The position numbers and the translations under genes were made by a program. A stretch of DNA of 64,000 nucleotides from Amycolatopsis sp. WAC 01376. GTDB lineage: Bacteria > Actinomycetota > Actinomycetes > Mycobacteriales > Pseudonocardiaceae. Where the stretch lies: assembly GCF_003947415.1 (NCBI RefSeq), contig NZ_QHKL01000006.1, positions 620,001-684,000 on the forward strand, given 5' to 3'. Below are positions 37,772 through 46,604 of the stretch, one piece after another. A model generated the notes under the pieces. The model saw only the letters and a program-made list of their open reading frames with translations. It was not told where the DNA came from and ran no database searches. Each line of letters begins with the position of its first letter. Position 1 is the stretch's first letter.

Positions 37772-37826
37772 TGTCATGAAAGGGTCGTTCAGGACGAAAA
37801 ACGTCCTGAACGACCCTTTCATGACA
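37772..37826. repeat. 25-bp perfect palindrome, arms identical to 22827-22881
   Basis: The arms begin TGTCATGAAAGGGTCGTTCA and close with GGACG/CGTCC around the loop AAAAA. The 24 outer bases equal those of 22827-22881. It lies 20 bp beyond the 3' end of the leftward thioesterase gene, where it could terminate transcription. Confidence 0.75.
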
Positions 37827-37845
37827 CTTCGAGAGCCAGAGCGCC

Positions 37846-38274
37846 TCAGACGCCCGGCGGCCGTTCCCGCACCACGCACGTCAGCCGCGCCGTGCAGGAC
37901 CGGCGCCCCTGGTCGTCGGTCAGCACGATCTCGGCGGTGACGGTCCCGCGGCCGACGTGCACCGGCGTCGCGACCCCGGTCACCCGCCCGGATCGGACCG
38001 CCCGGTGGTGGGTGCAGGAGAGTTCGAGGCCCATCGTCGCCTTGTCGGTGCCGGCGTTGAGCGCGCACACCATCGAGCCGAGCGCCTCGGCGACGACGGC
38101 GTTCGCTCCGCCGTGGAGGAGGCCATACGGCTGGAGGTTGCCCTCGACCGGGATGCTGCCCACGACGCGTTCGGGACCGAATTCGCTGATTTCGAGCCCG
38201 AGCTTGTCGTTGAGCTGCTGTCCGGCGAAGGCCGGGTCGATCCCGGCGAAGGATTCGAGGGCTTGTTCGGTCAC
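37846..38274 (-). CDS. PaaI/YdiI-type hotdog thioesterase
   Basis: A 142-residue single hotdog-fold acyl-CoA thioesterase. The key motif is QPYGLLHGGANAVVAEALGS, where the loop Gly-Gly and the following Glu/Asp position activate water, and SCTHHRAVRSGRVTGVATPVHVGR forms the dimer strand. The GTG at 38274 has AAGGAG 6 bases ahead. It is adjacent to the divergent polA gene. Aryl- or acyl-CoA substrate not determined. Confidence 0.85.
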   Translation of the reverse strand: MTEQALESFAGIDPAFAGQQLNDKLGLEISEFGPERVVGSIPVEGNLQPYGLLHGGANAVVAEALGSMVCALNAGTDKATMGLELSCTHHRAVRSGRVTGVATPVHVGRGTVTAEIVLTDDQGRRSCTARLTCVVRERPPGV

Positions 38275-38482
38275 GCAGCGCTCCTTAACATTCGTGCGAC
38301 CCGCGACCGCGTCGCCGGGGCGCACGTTATCGAGTTTTTCTCACGTCCTGCCCTCAGGACGCCCTGCCGCCCCGATCGCGGGGCCTGGCGGTTCCTGTGC
38401 CGAGAGGGCCGAGCGGCGTCGCCGACAGCCCGCAACCGACACGACAGGAGAACTGTCAGACCCTCACCCTAGACTCGCTCCC

Positions 38483-41224
38483 GTGAGCCCGAGTGAGAAC
38501 ACGACCGTTGCCAACGCCACACCCGTCACCGCACAGGCCGAGCGGCCCAAACTGCTGCTGATCGACGGCCATTCGATGGCGTATCGCGCGTTCTTCGCGC
38601 TGCCCGCGGAGAACTTCAAGACGAAGACCGGGCAGACGACGAACGCGGTATTCGGGTTCACCTCGATGCTCATCAACCTGCTGCGCGACGAGGCGCCGAC
38701 CCACCTCGCCGTGGCGTTCGACCTCTCCCGCAAGACGTTCCGCTCGGAGACGTTCAAGGACTACAAGGCCAACCGCAGCGCCACGCCGGACGAGTTCAAG
38801 GGCCAGGTCGGGCTGGTCGAGGACGTGCTGAAGGTCCTCGGCATCCCGGCGCTGACCAAGGAGAACTACGAAGCCGACGACATCATCGCCACGCTCACGA
38901 CACAGGCGACCGCCGAAGGCTTCGACGTCCTCATCTGTACGGGCGACCGTGACGCGCTCCAGCTGGTGACCGACCAGGTCACCGTGCTGTACCCGAAGCG
39001 CGGCGTGTCGGAGATGACGCGGTTCACCCCGGAGGCGGTCGAGGAGAAGTACGGCCTCACCCCGGCGCAGTACCCGGACTTCGCCGCGTTGCGTGGAGAC
39101 CCCTCGGACAACCTGCCCAGCATCCCGGGCGTCGGCGAGAAGACGGCCGCGAAGTGGATCAGGCAGTTCGGCTCCTTCAACGAGCTGATCGACAGGGTCG
39201 ACGAGGTCAAGGGCAAGGTCGGCGACGCGCTGCGCGAGCATCTCGGCGCGGTCATGCTGAACCGCCAGCTCACCGAGCTGATCCGCGACGTCGAGCTGGA
39301 GCTCGGCCCGACCATGCTCGAACTGCGCCCGTGGGACCGCGAGGCCGTGCACGCGCTGTTCGACGAGCTCGAGTTCCGCGTCCTGCGAGACCGTCTCTTC
39401 GCCACTCTGCAGAGCGCCGAGCCCGAGGCCGAAGAGGGCTTCGAGGTCAGCGGCTCGAAGCTCGCCCCGGGCGCGCTGACGGAATGGCTGTCTTCGCACA
39501 CCGGCCAGGACCAGCCGGTCGGCCTGGCGTTCCGCACCACCGGTGCCTCGGTTCGCGCCGATCTGAAGGCCATCTCCTTCGCGGCCGCAGATGGCGAAGG
39601 CGCGTACGTCGACGTCACAGCGATGGACGCCGAGGACGACAAGGCGCTCACGGCCTGGCTCGCCGACGAGAAGATCCAGAAGATCGGCCACGAGCTCAAG
39701 GTCCCGCTGCACGCCGTCCGGGCGCGGGGCTGGACGTTCGCCGGGCTCGTCATGGACACCGCGCTCGCGGCGTACCTGGTCCGCCCTGGTCAGCGCACCT
39801 TCGAGCTGGACGACCTGGCCCTGCGGTACCTGCACCGCGAGCTGCGTTCCGAGGCCGACACCGGGGACGGGCAGCTTTCGCTGCTCGACGGCGGCGCCGA
39901 GGACATGGAGCAGAAGGAGATCCAGGCCGAGCTGGTCAAGGCCCGCGCGGTCGCCGAGCTCGCGGGCGCGCTGACCAAGGAGCTCGAAGAACTCGGCGGC
40001 GCGCAGCTGCTCGCCGAGCTCGAACTGCCGCTGCTGCAGGTGATCACCGGGCTCGAAGCGGCGGGGATCGCGGTCGACATCGAGCATTTGACCGACCTCG
40101 AGGCGCACTACCTCAACCGGGTCACGCAGGCCGCGGAGGAGGCGTACGCGGTCATCGGCAAGCAGGTCAACCTCGGTTCGCCGAAGCAGCTCCAGGTCAT
40201 CCTGTTCGACGAGCTCGGCATGCCGAAGACCAAGCGCACCAAGACCGGCTACACCACCGACGCCGAGGCGCTGCAGAGCCTGTTCGAGAAGACCGAGCAC
40301 CCGTTCCTGCAGCATCTGCTGGAGCACCGGGACGCGACCCGGCTGCGCACCACCGTCGAGGGCCTGATCAAGTCGGTCGCCGACGACGGCCGCATCCACA
40401 CGACGCTTCTGCAGACGATCGCCGCCACCGGACGGCTGTCCTCGGTCGACCCGAACCTGCAGAACATCCCGATCCGCACCGAGGAAGGCCGCCGCATCCG
40501 CGACGCCTTCATTGTCGGCGACGGGTACGCCGAGCTGATGACGGCGGACTACAGCCAGATCGAAATGCGGATCATGGCGCACCTCTCGCAGGACGAGGGC
40601 CTGATCCAGGCCTTCAACAGCGGCGAGGACCTGCACACGTTCGTGGCGTCGCGCGCGTTCTCGCTGCCGCCGGAGGAGATCACGCCGGAACTGCGTTTCC
40701 GGGTCAAGGCGATGTCGTACGGCCTGGCGTACGGGCTTTCGGCGTACGGGCTTTCGCAGCAGCTGCGGATCTCGACCGAAGACGCCAAGGAACAGATGGA
40801 GGCGTACTTCTCCCGCTTCGGCGGCGTACGCGATTATCTTCACTCTGTCGTGGGTGACGCGGCGAAGGTCGGCTACACCGAGACGATCTTCGGCCGCCGT
40901 CGTTATCTGCCGGACCTCAACAGCGACAACCGGCAGCGCCGCGAGATGGCCGAGCGGATGGCGCTCAACGCCCCCATCCAGGGCAGCGCGGCCGACATCA
41001 TCAAGGTCGCCATGCTCAACGTGCACAAGGCGCTGACCGAGGCGAAGCTGAAGAGCCGCGTGCTGCTGCAGGTCCACGACGAACTCGTCCTCGAAGTCGC
41101 CGATGGCGAGCGCGAGCAGCTGGAAGCGTTGGTGCGCCAGGGAATGGGCTCGGCCTACGAACTGGCCGTGCCGCTGGAGGTCTCGGTCGGGTACGGACGG
41201 TCCTGGAACGACGCCGCGCATTAG
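38483..41224 (+). CDS. polA: DNA polymerase I
   Basis: A 913-residue family-A polymerase of full length. Residues ~25-320 are the 5'-3' exonuclease (LLLIDGHSMAYRAFFALP, YEADDIIATL, CTGDRDALQLV, GDPSDNLPSIPGVGEKTA). The middle domain resembles the 3'-5' exonuclease fold, but I do not see the canonical acidic triad. The C-terminus is the polymerase: motif A LMTADYSQIEMRIMAH, O-helix RVKAMSYGLAYGLSAYGLS, motif C LLQVHDELVLEV. It serves in repair and Okazaki-fragment maturation. The GTG at 38483 gives a short acidic lead before the exonuclease; a leaderless start is possible. Confidence 0.97.
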   Translation: MSPSENTTVANATPVTAQAERPKLLLIDGHSMAYRAFFALPAENFKTKTGQTTNAVFGFTSMLINLLRDEAPTHLAVAFDLSRKTFRSETFKDYKANRSATPDEFKGQVGLVEDVLKVLGIPALTKENYEADDIIATLTTQATAEGFDVLICTGDRDALQLVTDQVTVLYPKRGVSEMTRFTPEAVEEKYGLTPAQYPDFAALRGDPSDNLPSIPGVGEKTAAKWIRQFGSFNELIDRVDEVKGKVGDALREHLGAVMLNRQLTELIRDVELELGPTMLELRPWDREAVHALFDELEFRVLRDRLFATLQSAEPEAEEGFEVSGSKLAPGALTEWLSSHTGQDQPVGLAFRTTGASVRADLKAISFAAADGEGAYVDVTAMDAEDDKALTAWLADEKIQKIGHELKVPLHAVRARGWTFAGLVMDTALAAYLVRPGQRTFELDDLALRYLHRELRSEADTGDGQLSLLDGGAEDMEQKEIQAELVKARAVAELAGALTKELEELGGAQLLAELELPLLQVITGLEAAGIAVDIEHLTDLEAHYLNRVTQAAEEAYAVIGKQVNLGSPKQLQVILFDELGMPKTKRTKTGYTTDAEALQSLFEKTEHPFLQHLLEHRDATRLRTTVEGLIKSVADDGRIHTTLLQTIAATGRLSSVDPNLQNIPIRTEEGRRIRDAFIVGDGYAELMTADYSQIEMRIMAHLSQDEGLIQAFNSGEDLHTFVASRAFSLPPEEITPELRFRVKAMSYGLAYGLSAYGLSQQLRISTEDAKEQMEAYFSRFGGVRDYLHSVVGDAAKVGYTETIFGRRRYLPDLNSDNRQRREMAERMALNAPIQGSAADIIKVAMLNVHKALTEAKLKSRVLLQVHDELVLEVADGEREQLEALVRQGMGSAYELAVPLEVSVGYGRSWNDAAH

Positions 41225-41228
41225 GCCT

Positions 41229-41270
41229 CGTGAGTGGTAATGACGGTCAGAACCGTCATTACCACTCACG
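41229..41270. terminator. 19-bp perfect palindrome after polA
   Basis: CGTGAGTGGTAATGACGGT pairs perfectly with 41252-41270 around the loop CAGA. It starts 5 bp after the polA stop and ends 18 bp before the protease gene. The left arm's CCTCGTGAGTGGTAA also occurs alone at 26163-26177. It probably ends the polA transcript and separates it from the downstream operon. Confidence 0.7.
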
Positions 41271-41288
41271 ATCGGTAGGGTCTTCCGC

Positions 41289-42893
41289 GTGACTTCCGAG
41301 CGCAGACGCTGGCGGGTGCGGCTGCGCGATCATCGTGGGCGGATCCTGGGCGCCGGGACCATGCTCGACGGTGAACACCTCCTCACCTGCGCACATGTGA
41401 TCGAAGGCCACGACGGCGTCGCGGTGGATTTCGTGGCGCTTCCCGGTGTGGAGCCGGGAATCGCCACGATCGTCGCGCAGGCGGCGCCCATCGGCGACGA
41501 CGGCGGGGACATCGCGCTGCTCCGATTGCGTGACCCCGAGGGGCAGATCACCGGCGCCCCGCTCCACCGGACCGCACTCGAGGACGGCCAGCGCGTCCGC
41601 GCGTTCGGCTTCCCGTCCGGTTCGGACGGCATGTGGTCGCTGGCGACCGTCGTCGGCGACGGCGGGCACGGTCTCGAACGGGTCCAGCTGCACCGCACTC
41701 CCGACACCGAGCCGATCACCCACGGATTCAGCGGTTCCGCGGTGATCGCCGACAAGACCGGGCACGTCGTCGGCATGGTCGCGACCCGGTACGCGACCGA
41801 GGCCGCCCGCGTCTCCTGGATGATCCCGGTCGAAACCATGCTCGGTTACCTGCCGGAACTGCGCCGCTGGGCCGAGGGCAGTCCCGCGATCGACCCCGGT
41901 TTCATGCAGTACCCGGAGCCGCCCGCGATGGACGTGCTGTTCGCCCGCGAATTCGCCCGCTGGCTCGGCGGCCACGGCCAGGCGGACGTCCGGGTGATCA
42001 TCATGGGCGAGGACGATTCCGCCGTCGCCGCCTCGTTGCGGCGCGCGGTCGTCCTCGCCGACCGCGAACACGGAGCGGGCCGGAGCGCGACCGGGCCGAC
42101 GGTGCCGCCCGTGGGCAGTGTCGTGCTTGCCGTCGACGCGGTCGGCACGACCGCGGACGAGGTCCGGCGCCGCATCTCCGACCGGCTCGACGTCGCCGCG
42201 GACTCGCCCGCCGGCCGTCACGGGTCCGGCCGCACGGTCGTCGTCTACGGGATCGACGAAGCGGCCGAACCCGACGAACTCGTCGGTGACGTGCTCGTGC
42301 CGCTGGCCCAGCGCGCGCACGAACTCGGGCTGCGGCTCGCGCTGGCCTTCCGCGAGGAGACCTCGCCGGGGGTGAGCGTGGTCCGGTCGAGCACGGACGT
42401 CCTGCCCGCCGGCGACGACGACATCGAGGGCCGCCTCGCCCTGCTGGAAATCCGATTGGGTGAACTCGGCCGGCTGGAGAAGGACAATCTGGGCGACGCG
42501 CCCCGCTTCACCGAGGTCCCACAAGTCCATGCCAAGGCACGACGGCTGACCGGCGCGTTGACGCAACTGCGGTCGGCGGAGCAGGACGGCGACTCCGAGT
42601 GGGTGAAACGGCAGCTTCCGGTCTGCGAGCGAGCCGTCGCCAAGACCATCGACCGCGCCCGCGACTTTCGCCGCCTTCTCGACGAGAACCTCGCCCGGCG
42701 CGCGGAATTGCGCGCCAGGCTCGACGCGTACGGGGAAATGGCCCGTAACAGCGGCTTCGTCGAAGACGTCGAACTGGATGCCGCCTACGCCCCCGCGTGG
42801 CGGACGCTCTTCGAAGGACCGTGCGACCTCGCGGCCGCGGCGGCCGCCGTCGAGCGCTACGCGGACACCGTACGGAAACGGATCGACGGATGA
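41289..42893 (+). CDS. trypsin-like serine protease with C-terminal helical region
   Basis: A 534-residue protein without a signal peptide, so probably cytoplasmic. Residues ~8-185 are a trypsin-fold protease with an intact triad: H36 in TCAHVIEG, D74 in DGGDIALLRL, S148 in GFSGSAVIAD. Residues ~190-370 look like an alpha/beta domain (VRVIIMGEDD, VGSVVLAVDAVG, RTVVVYGIDEA), and ~390-534 are helical, possibly coiled-coil. This architecture fits the trypsin units of NTP-dependent conflict/signalling systems that co-occur with trypco proteins; a trypco1 gene closes the operon. It overlaps pknG by 4 bp, suggesting tight coupling to the kinase. Confidence 0.8.
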   Translation: MTSERRRWRVRLRDHRGRILGAGTMLDGEHLLTCAHVIEGHDGVAVDFVALPGVEPGIATIVAQAAPIGDDGGDIALLRLRDPEGQITGAPLHRTALEDGQRVRAFGFPSGSDGMWSLATVVGDGGHGLERVQLHRTPDTEPITHGFSGSAVIADKTGHVVGMVATRYATEAARVSWMIPVETMLGYLPELRRWAEGSPAIDPGFMQYPEPPAMDVLFAREFARWLGGHGQADVRVIIMGEDDSAVAASLRRAVVLADREHGAGRSATGPTVPPVGSVVLAVDAVGTTADEVRRRISDRLDVAADSPAGRHGSGRTVVVYGIDEAAEPDELVGDVLVPLAQRAHELGLRLALAFREETSPGVSVVRSSTDVLPAGDDDIEGRLALLEIRLGELGRLEKDNLGDAPRFTEVPQVHAKARRLTGALTQLRSAEQDGDSEWVKRQLPVCERAVAKTIDRARDFRRLLDENLARRAELRARLDAYGEMARNSGFVEDVELDAAYAPAWRTLFEGPCDLAAAAAAVERYADTVRKRIDG

Positions 42894-45133
42894 CGGCCTG
42901 CGGACACGACGGCTGCCCTGGCATGCTCGGCAAGACCGGCTTCTGCAAGATCTGCGGGCTGCCGCCCGGAACACCCGAAGAGCCCGCGCCGCGGGAGAAG
43001 CCGACCCTGGTGATCCCCGGTCCCGGCGAGGCGCCGACCAGGATCACCAGCACGGTGGTCACCCGCTCCCAGCAGGTCGCGGGCCACGCGACCGCGGACG
43101 ACCGGGTCCCGCTGCCGATCGTCGAACTCCCCGACCTCGCGGGCCGCCTGCTGACCGAACCGCATGTCCCGGAAGAGGAACGGTTCTGTGGCAAGCACGG
43201 GTGCACGGCCACCCCGGTCGGCCGCTCGATCGGCGGCGGCCCCGCGCCCACCGAAGGATTCTGCCCGGTCTGCCGGACCCCGTTCTCCTTCTCGCCGAAG
43301 CTCGCGGCGGGTGACGTGGTCGACGGCCGCTACCACGTACTCGGCTGCGTCGCGCGCGGCGGACTCGGTTTCGTCTACCTGGCAACGGATTCCGGGCTCG
43401 GCGACCGGTACGTCGCGCTCAAGGGCCTGATCAACACGAACAACACCGCCGCCGTGCGGATCGCGGAGACCGAAAGCCAGGTGCTCACCGCGCTGGACCA
43501 TCCGAACGTCGTCCGGATCCTCGACGTGGTCGAGCACGAGGAGTTCCGCTACATCGTCATGGAGTTCGTCGACGGGCTCTCCTTGCGGGAGATCAAGAAC
43601 CGCGGCCGGGCCGGGCTGGATTCGAGCGAAGGGCGGCTGCTGGTCGAGCACGTCGTGGCGTACGGGCGCGAGATCCTGACCGCGCTCGACTACCTGCACG
43701 GCGAGGGCCTGCTGTACTGCGACATGAAGCCGGACAACGTGATCCACGGCGAGAAGCGGATCAAGCTCATCGATTTCGGCGCCATCCGCAAGATCTCCGA
43801 CGACGAGAGCCCGACCGTCGGGACCGAGCACTATCAGGTGACGCCGCGCGAACGGGCGAAACACGGCCTCACCGTCCGGTCCGATATCCACACCGTCGGC
43901 GTGACGTTGCGGGAGCTCTTCCAGGCCAGCGACGGCTGGTCGGTCACCACGGACGCGCGCGGTGTCCGGTTCGGCATCGAATCGTTCATCCGCGTCCTCG
44001 ACCGGGCGACCGCGCCGTTCGAGCAGCGGTTCGCGACCGCGCGCGAGATGCTGGCCCAGCTCGACGGCGTGCTCAGCGAAATCCTTTCCTTGCGGGACAA
44101 GCAATCCCGGCCCGCCGGATCGACGCTGTTCGCCGAAGGGGCGGTCCTGCTCGACGCGGGACTCGGCCAGGCGCCGCCGCTGGAGCACTGGACGCGGGGG
44201 ACACCGGTCTCGCTCGGCGCGCGCCCGTCTGCCGTGGAGATAGCTCTCGGTCTGCCGGTGCCGCGTGAGGATCCGGACGATCCGCAGGCGAACTTCCTCC
44301 GTGCCGTCCGGGCCCCCGACGCGGCGCGGCTGCTGAAGAAACTCGACAAGGTGCCGGGCTCGGTGGAGGTCGGATTCCGCCGGTGCCGGGCACAGCTGGA
44401 ACTCGGCGCGACCGTCGAGGGCGCACTGGCGGTGGCGGAGTCCGAACGGCTGCTCGGCGAGCGCGCCGCCCATGACTGGCGGGTGGCGTGGCATCGGGGA
44501 CTGCTCGCGCTCGGCGCGGGCGATTTCGCCGCGGCCAAGGAGAAGTTCACCGCCGTGTACCGCGACATCCCCGGCGAGGAGCCGCCGAAACTCGCGCTGG
44601 GCCTCTGCGAAGAGCACCTCAACGGTGCGGCCGCCGCCGAGCGGTACTACGACGCCCTGTGGGTGCGGGACCGGTCCCAGGTCAGCGCGGCGTTCGGGCT
44701 CGCGCGGGTCCGGTTGCAGCGGGGAAACCGGGCCGCCGCCGTCGAAATCCTCGACCAGGTCCCGGAGTTCTCGCGCTACGACGAGGCCGCGCGGATCGCC
44801 GGGGTGCGGGTGCTGTCCGCGCCGATGCCGGGCACGGGGGACCTTCCGGCGTCGGCCGAGCTCGACGACGCCGTGGTCCGGCTGGCCGCGTTGGACCTCG
44901 ACGGAGACTCCCTCGACCGGCTGGTGACGGCCGTGCGCGAGACGGGACTGGCGGCCGTGCTCCTCGGGCAGGACGGGATCGCCGGCGGCGAGATCCTCCG
45001 GGCGGACGAGACGGGCGCTCGCACCGTGCTCGACAAGTCGTACCGGCGGCTCGCCCACCACGCGCCCGCGCCGGAAGCGCACGACGTGCTGATCGACCTC
45101 GCCAACTCGGTGAGACCTGTGACGCTGGTATGA
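42890..45133 (+). CDS. pknG: serine/threonine protein kinase PknG
   Basis: A 747-residue soluble kinase matching mycobacterial PknG in order and length. Two zinc-ribbon/rubredoxin-like elements come first: C4, C9, C19, C22 and C100, C105, C125, C128. The kinase domain (~145-420) has glycine loop CVARGGLGFVYLA, K178 in VALKGL, catalytic loop YCDMKPDN (D278) and IDFGA (D295). The C-terminal ~300 residues are TPR-like. PknG phosphorylates GarA-type FHA proteins to control glutamate/2-oxoglutarate metabolism. The usual partners GlnX and GlnH correspond to the two genes at 46601 and 47686. The ATG overlaps the protease stop. Confidence 0.93.
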   Translation: MTACGHDGCPGMLGKTGFCKICGLPPGTPEEPAPREKPTLVIPGPGEAPTRITSTVVTRSQQVAGHATADDRVPLPIVELPDLAGRLLTEPHVPEEERFCGKHGCTATPVGRSIGGGPAPTEGFCPVCRTPFSFSPKLAAGDVVDGRYHVLGCVARGGLGFVYLATDSGLGDRYVALKGLINTNNTAAVRIAETESQVLTALDHPNVVRILDVVEHEEFRYIVMEFVDGLSLREIKNRGRAGLDSSEGRLLVEHVVAYGREILTALDYLHGEGLLYCDMKPDNVIHGEKRIKLIDFGAIRKISDDESPTVGTEHYQVTPRERAKHGLTVRSDIHTVGVTLRELFQASDGWSVTTDARGVRFGIESFIRVLDRATAPFEQRFATAREMLAQLDGVLSEILSLRDKQSRPAGSTLFAEGAVLLDAGLGQAPPLEHWTRGTPVSLGARPSAVEIALGLPVPREDPDDPQANFLRAVRAPDAARLLKKLDKVPGSVEVGFRRCRAQLELGATVEGALAVAESERLLGERAAHDWRVAWHRGLLALGAGDFAAAKEKFTAVYRDIPGEEPPKLALGLCEEHLNGAAAAERYYDALWVRDRSQVSAAFGLARVRLQRGNRAAAVEILDQVPEFSRYDEAARIAGVRVLSAPMPGTGDLPASAELDDAVVRLAALDLDGDSLDRLVTAVRETGLAAVLLGQDGIAGGEILRADETGARTVLDKSYRRLAHHAPAPEAHDVLIDLANSVRPVTLV

Positions 45134-45188
45134 GCGCCTTGCCGAGGTCGATCGCGGTCGCGGGTTCACCTGGGAAGAAAGGGGAGCG

Positions 45189-46604
45189 ATGAGCGGGGAG
45201 CCGAGTCTGGGTCTTGAGGTGCATCAGAACAAGTTCCTGGCCGAACGGGACCGGGCGATGACGGCGATCGTCCGGGTGGTCTCCCGCGGCGGTGAGGCGG
45301 CCGTCGTCAGGACGGCCGCCGAAGTCCTGATGATCGACTGCTCCAGTTCGATGCGCTTCCCCAGCACCAAGATCGGCGAAGCACGGCGAGCCGCCGTGGC
45401 GGCCATCGACGTCTTGCCCGACGGCGTGCGGTTCGCCGTCATCCAGGGCACCGACCGCGCGAAGATGATCTACCCGGTCGAGGACGGCCTGGTGATCGCC
45501 TCCGAGGCGACCCGGGCGGAGGCACGCGCCGCGGTCGAGCACCTGGCGGCCGTCGGCGGCACTGCGATGGGCGCCTGGCTCGCGAAGGCGCGCGACCTTT
45601 TCGAAGGCGTACCCGACGCCGTCCGCCACGCGATCCTGCTCACCGACGGCCGCAACGATTCGCAGACCAGGGCCGACCTGATGAGTGTGCTGAACAGCTG
45701 CGAGGGCCGGTTCGTCTGCGACGCCAGGGGGATCGGCGACGGCTGGGAACCCGCCGAACTCACCCAGATCGGCCGGGTGCTGCGCGGGAACGTCGACTCC
45801 GTCGTCGAGGACGACAAGCTCGCGGAGGATTTCCGGCAGCTGATCGAAAACGCGATGACGAAGGTGCTGCCCGAGGTCCGGCTGCGCGTCGGCACCATGC
45901 CGTTCAGCAGGCTGCGGTCGATCAAGCAGGTGTTCCCTGACGAGTACGACCTCACCGACCGGTGCCACGAGGTCGCCGTCCGCGAACTGGAGCTCTCGCT
46001 CGGCTCGTTCGCGAGTGACGAGACGCGGGACTACCAGCTGATCCTCGATCTCGATCCGGACCTCGAACCCAGCCACGGGCAGGACCGCCAGCTCGCGTGG
46101 ACGGAACTCGTCCCCGTTCCCGGCGCCACGATCGAGGAGGACGCGCTGGCCATCGCGGGGCGATGGACCCACGACCCGATCCCGCCGACGCTGATTCACC
46201 CGATGGTCTCGAAGTACGCGGCGCAGGCTGATCTCGGCGACGCGCTGACCGCGGGCGGCGACGCCTACGCGGCGGGTGATCGGGCCGGGGCCGAACGGGA
46301 ATGGGGCCGGGCGGTCGCGCTGGCCACCGCCGCGGGCGACGAAGAGACGCTCACCCGTCTCGCGGGGGTCGTGGAGATCGTGGACGCGGAGAAAGGGGTC
46401 GTGCGCCTGCGCCCGGACGCGACACGCAGCCACGCGTTGCACGTCGTCATCCCGTCGAGGGTTTCGGAAATCGCCCTTCCGCAGGAAGATCGGCCGATGC
46501 CCGACGCGTCACCGGTCGCCTGTGCCGACTGCCCCGCCCTTTCGCCCGCCGGGGCGAACTTCTGCGTCGGTTGCGGAAGACCGTTCGGCGAGGCGGTTTC
46601 GTGA
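45189..46604 (+). CDS. vWA-domain protein with C-terminal zinc ribbon
   Basis: A 471-residue protein. A von Willebrand A domain (~40-220) has a complete metal site: DxSxS at D50/S52/S54 (MIDCSSSM), T125 in GGTAMGAW, D153 in LLTDGRND. A beta-rich middle follows, then helices, and a C-terminal zinc ribbon C445, C448, C459, C462. No signal peptide. It would bind a partner through Mg2+, plausibly the kinase or the membrane protein. AAAGGGGAG precedes the ATG, and there are 55 bp to pknG. The short gap repeats 23 bases found at 13777-13799. Confidence 0.85.
   Translation: MSGEPSLGLEVHQNKFLAERDRAMTAIVRVVSRGGEAAVVRTAAEVLMIDCSSSMRFPSTKIGEARRAAVAAIDVLPDGVRFAVIQGTDRAKMIYPVEDGLVIASEATRAEARAAVEHLAAVGGTAMGAWLAKARDLFEGVPDAVRHAILLTDGRNDSQTRADLMSVLNSCEGRFVCDARGIGDGWEPAELTQIGRVLRGNVDSVVEDDKLAEDFRQLIENAMTKVLPEVRLRVGTMPFSRLRSIKQVFPDEYDLTDRCHEVAVRELELSLGSFASDETRDYQLILDLDPDLEPSHGQDRQLAWTELVPVPGATIEEDALAIAGRWTHDPIPPTLIHPMVSKYAAQADLGDALTAGGDAYAAGDRAGAEREWGRAVALATAAGDEETLTRLAGVVEIVDAEKGVVRLRPDATRSHALHVVIPSRVSEIALPQEDRPMPDASPVACADCPALSPAGANFCVGCGRPFGEAVS

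Noticed and set aside
37771..37827. CRISPR-like repeat suspected from repeated identical arms
   Set aside because: Only one palindrome per locus, no regular spacers and no cas genes.
38456..41269. Long open frame opposite polA (over 900 codons)
   Set aside because: Shadow of polA caused by high GC. Composition is Arg/Gly/Asp-rich with no domain, and polA on the other strand is certain.
42857..45169. 770-codon frame opposite pknG
   Set aside because: Shadow frame of a GC-rich kinase gene.
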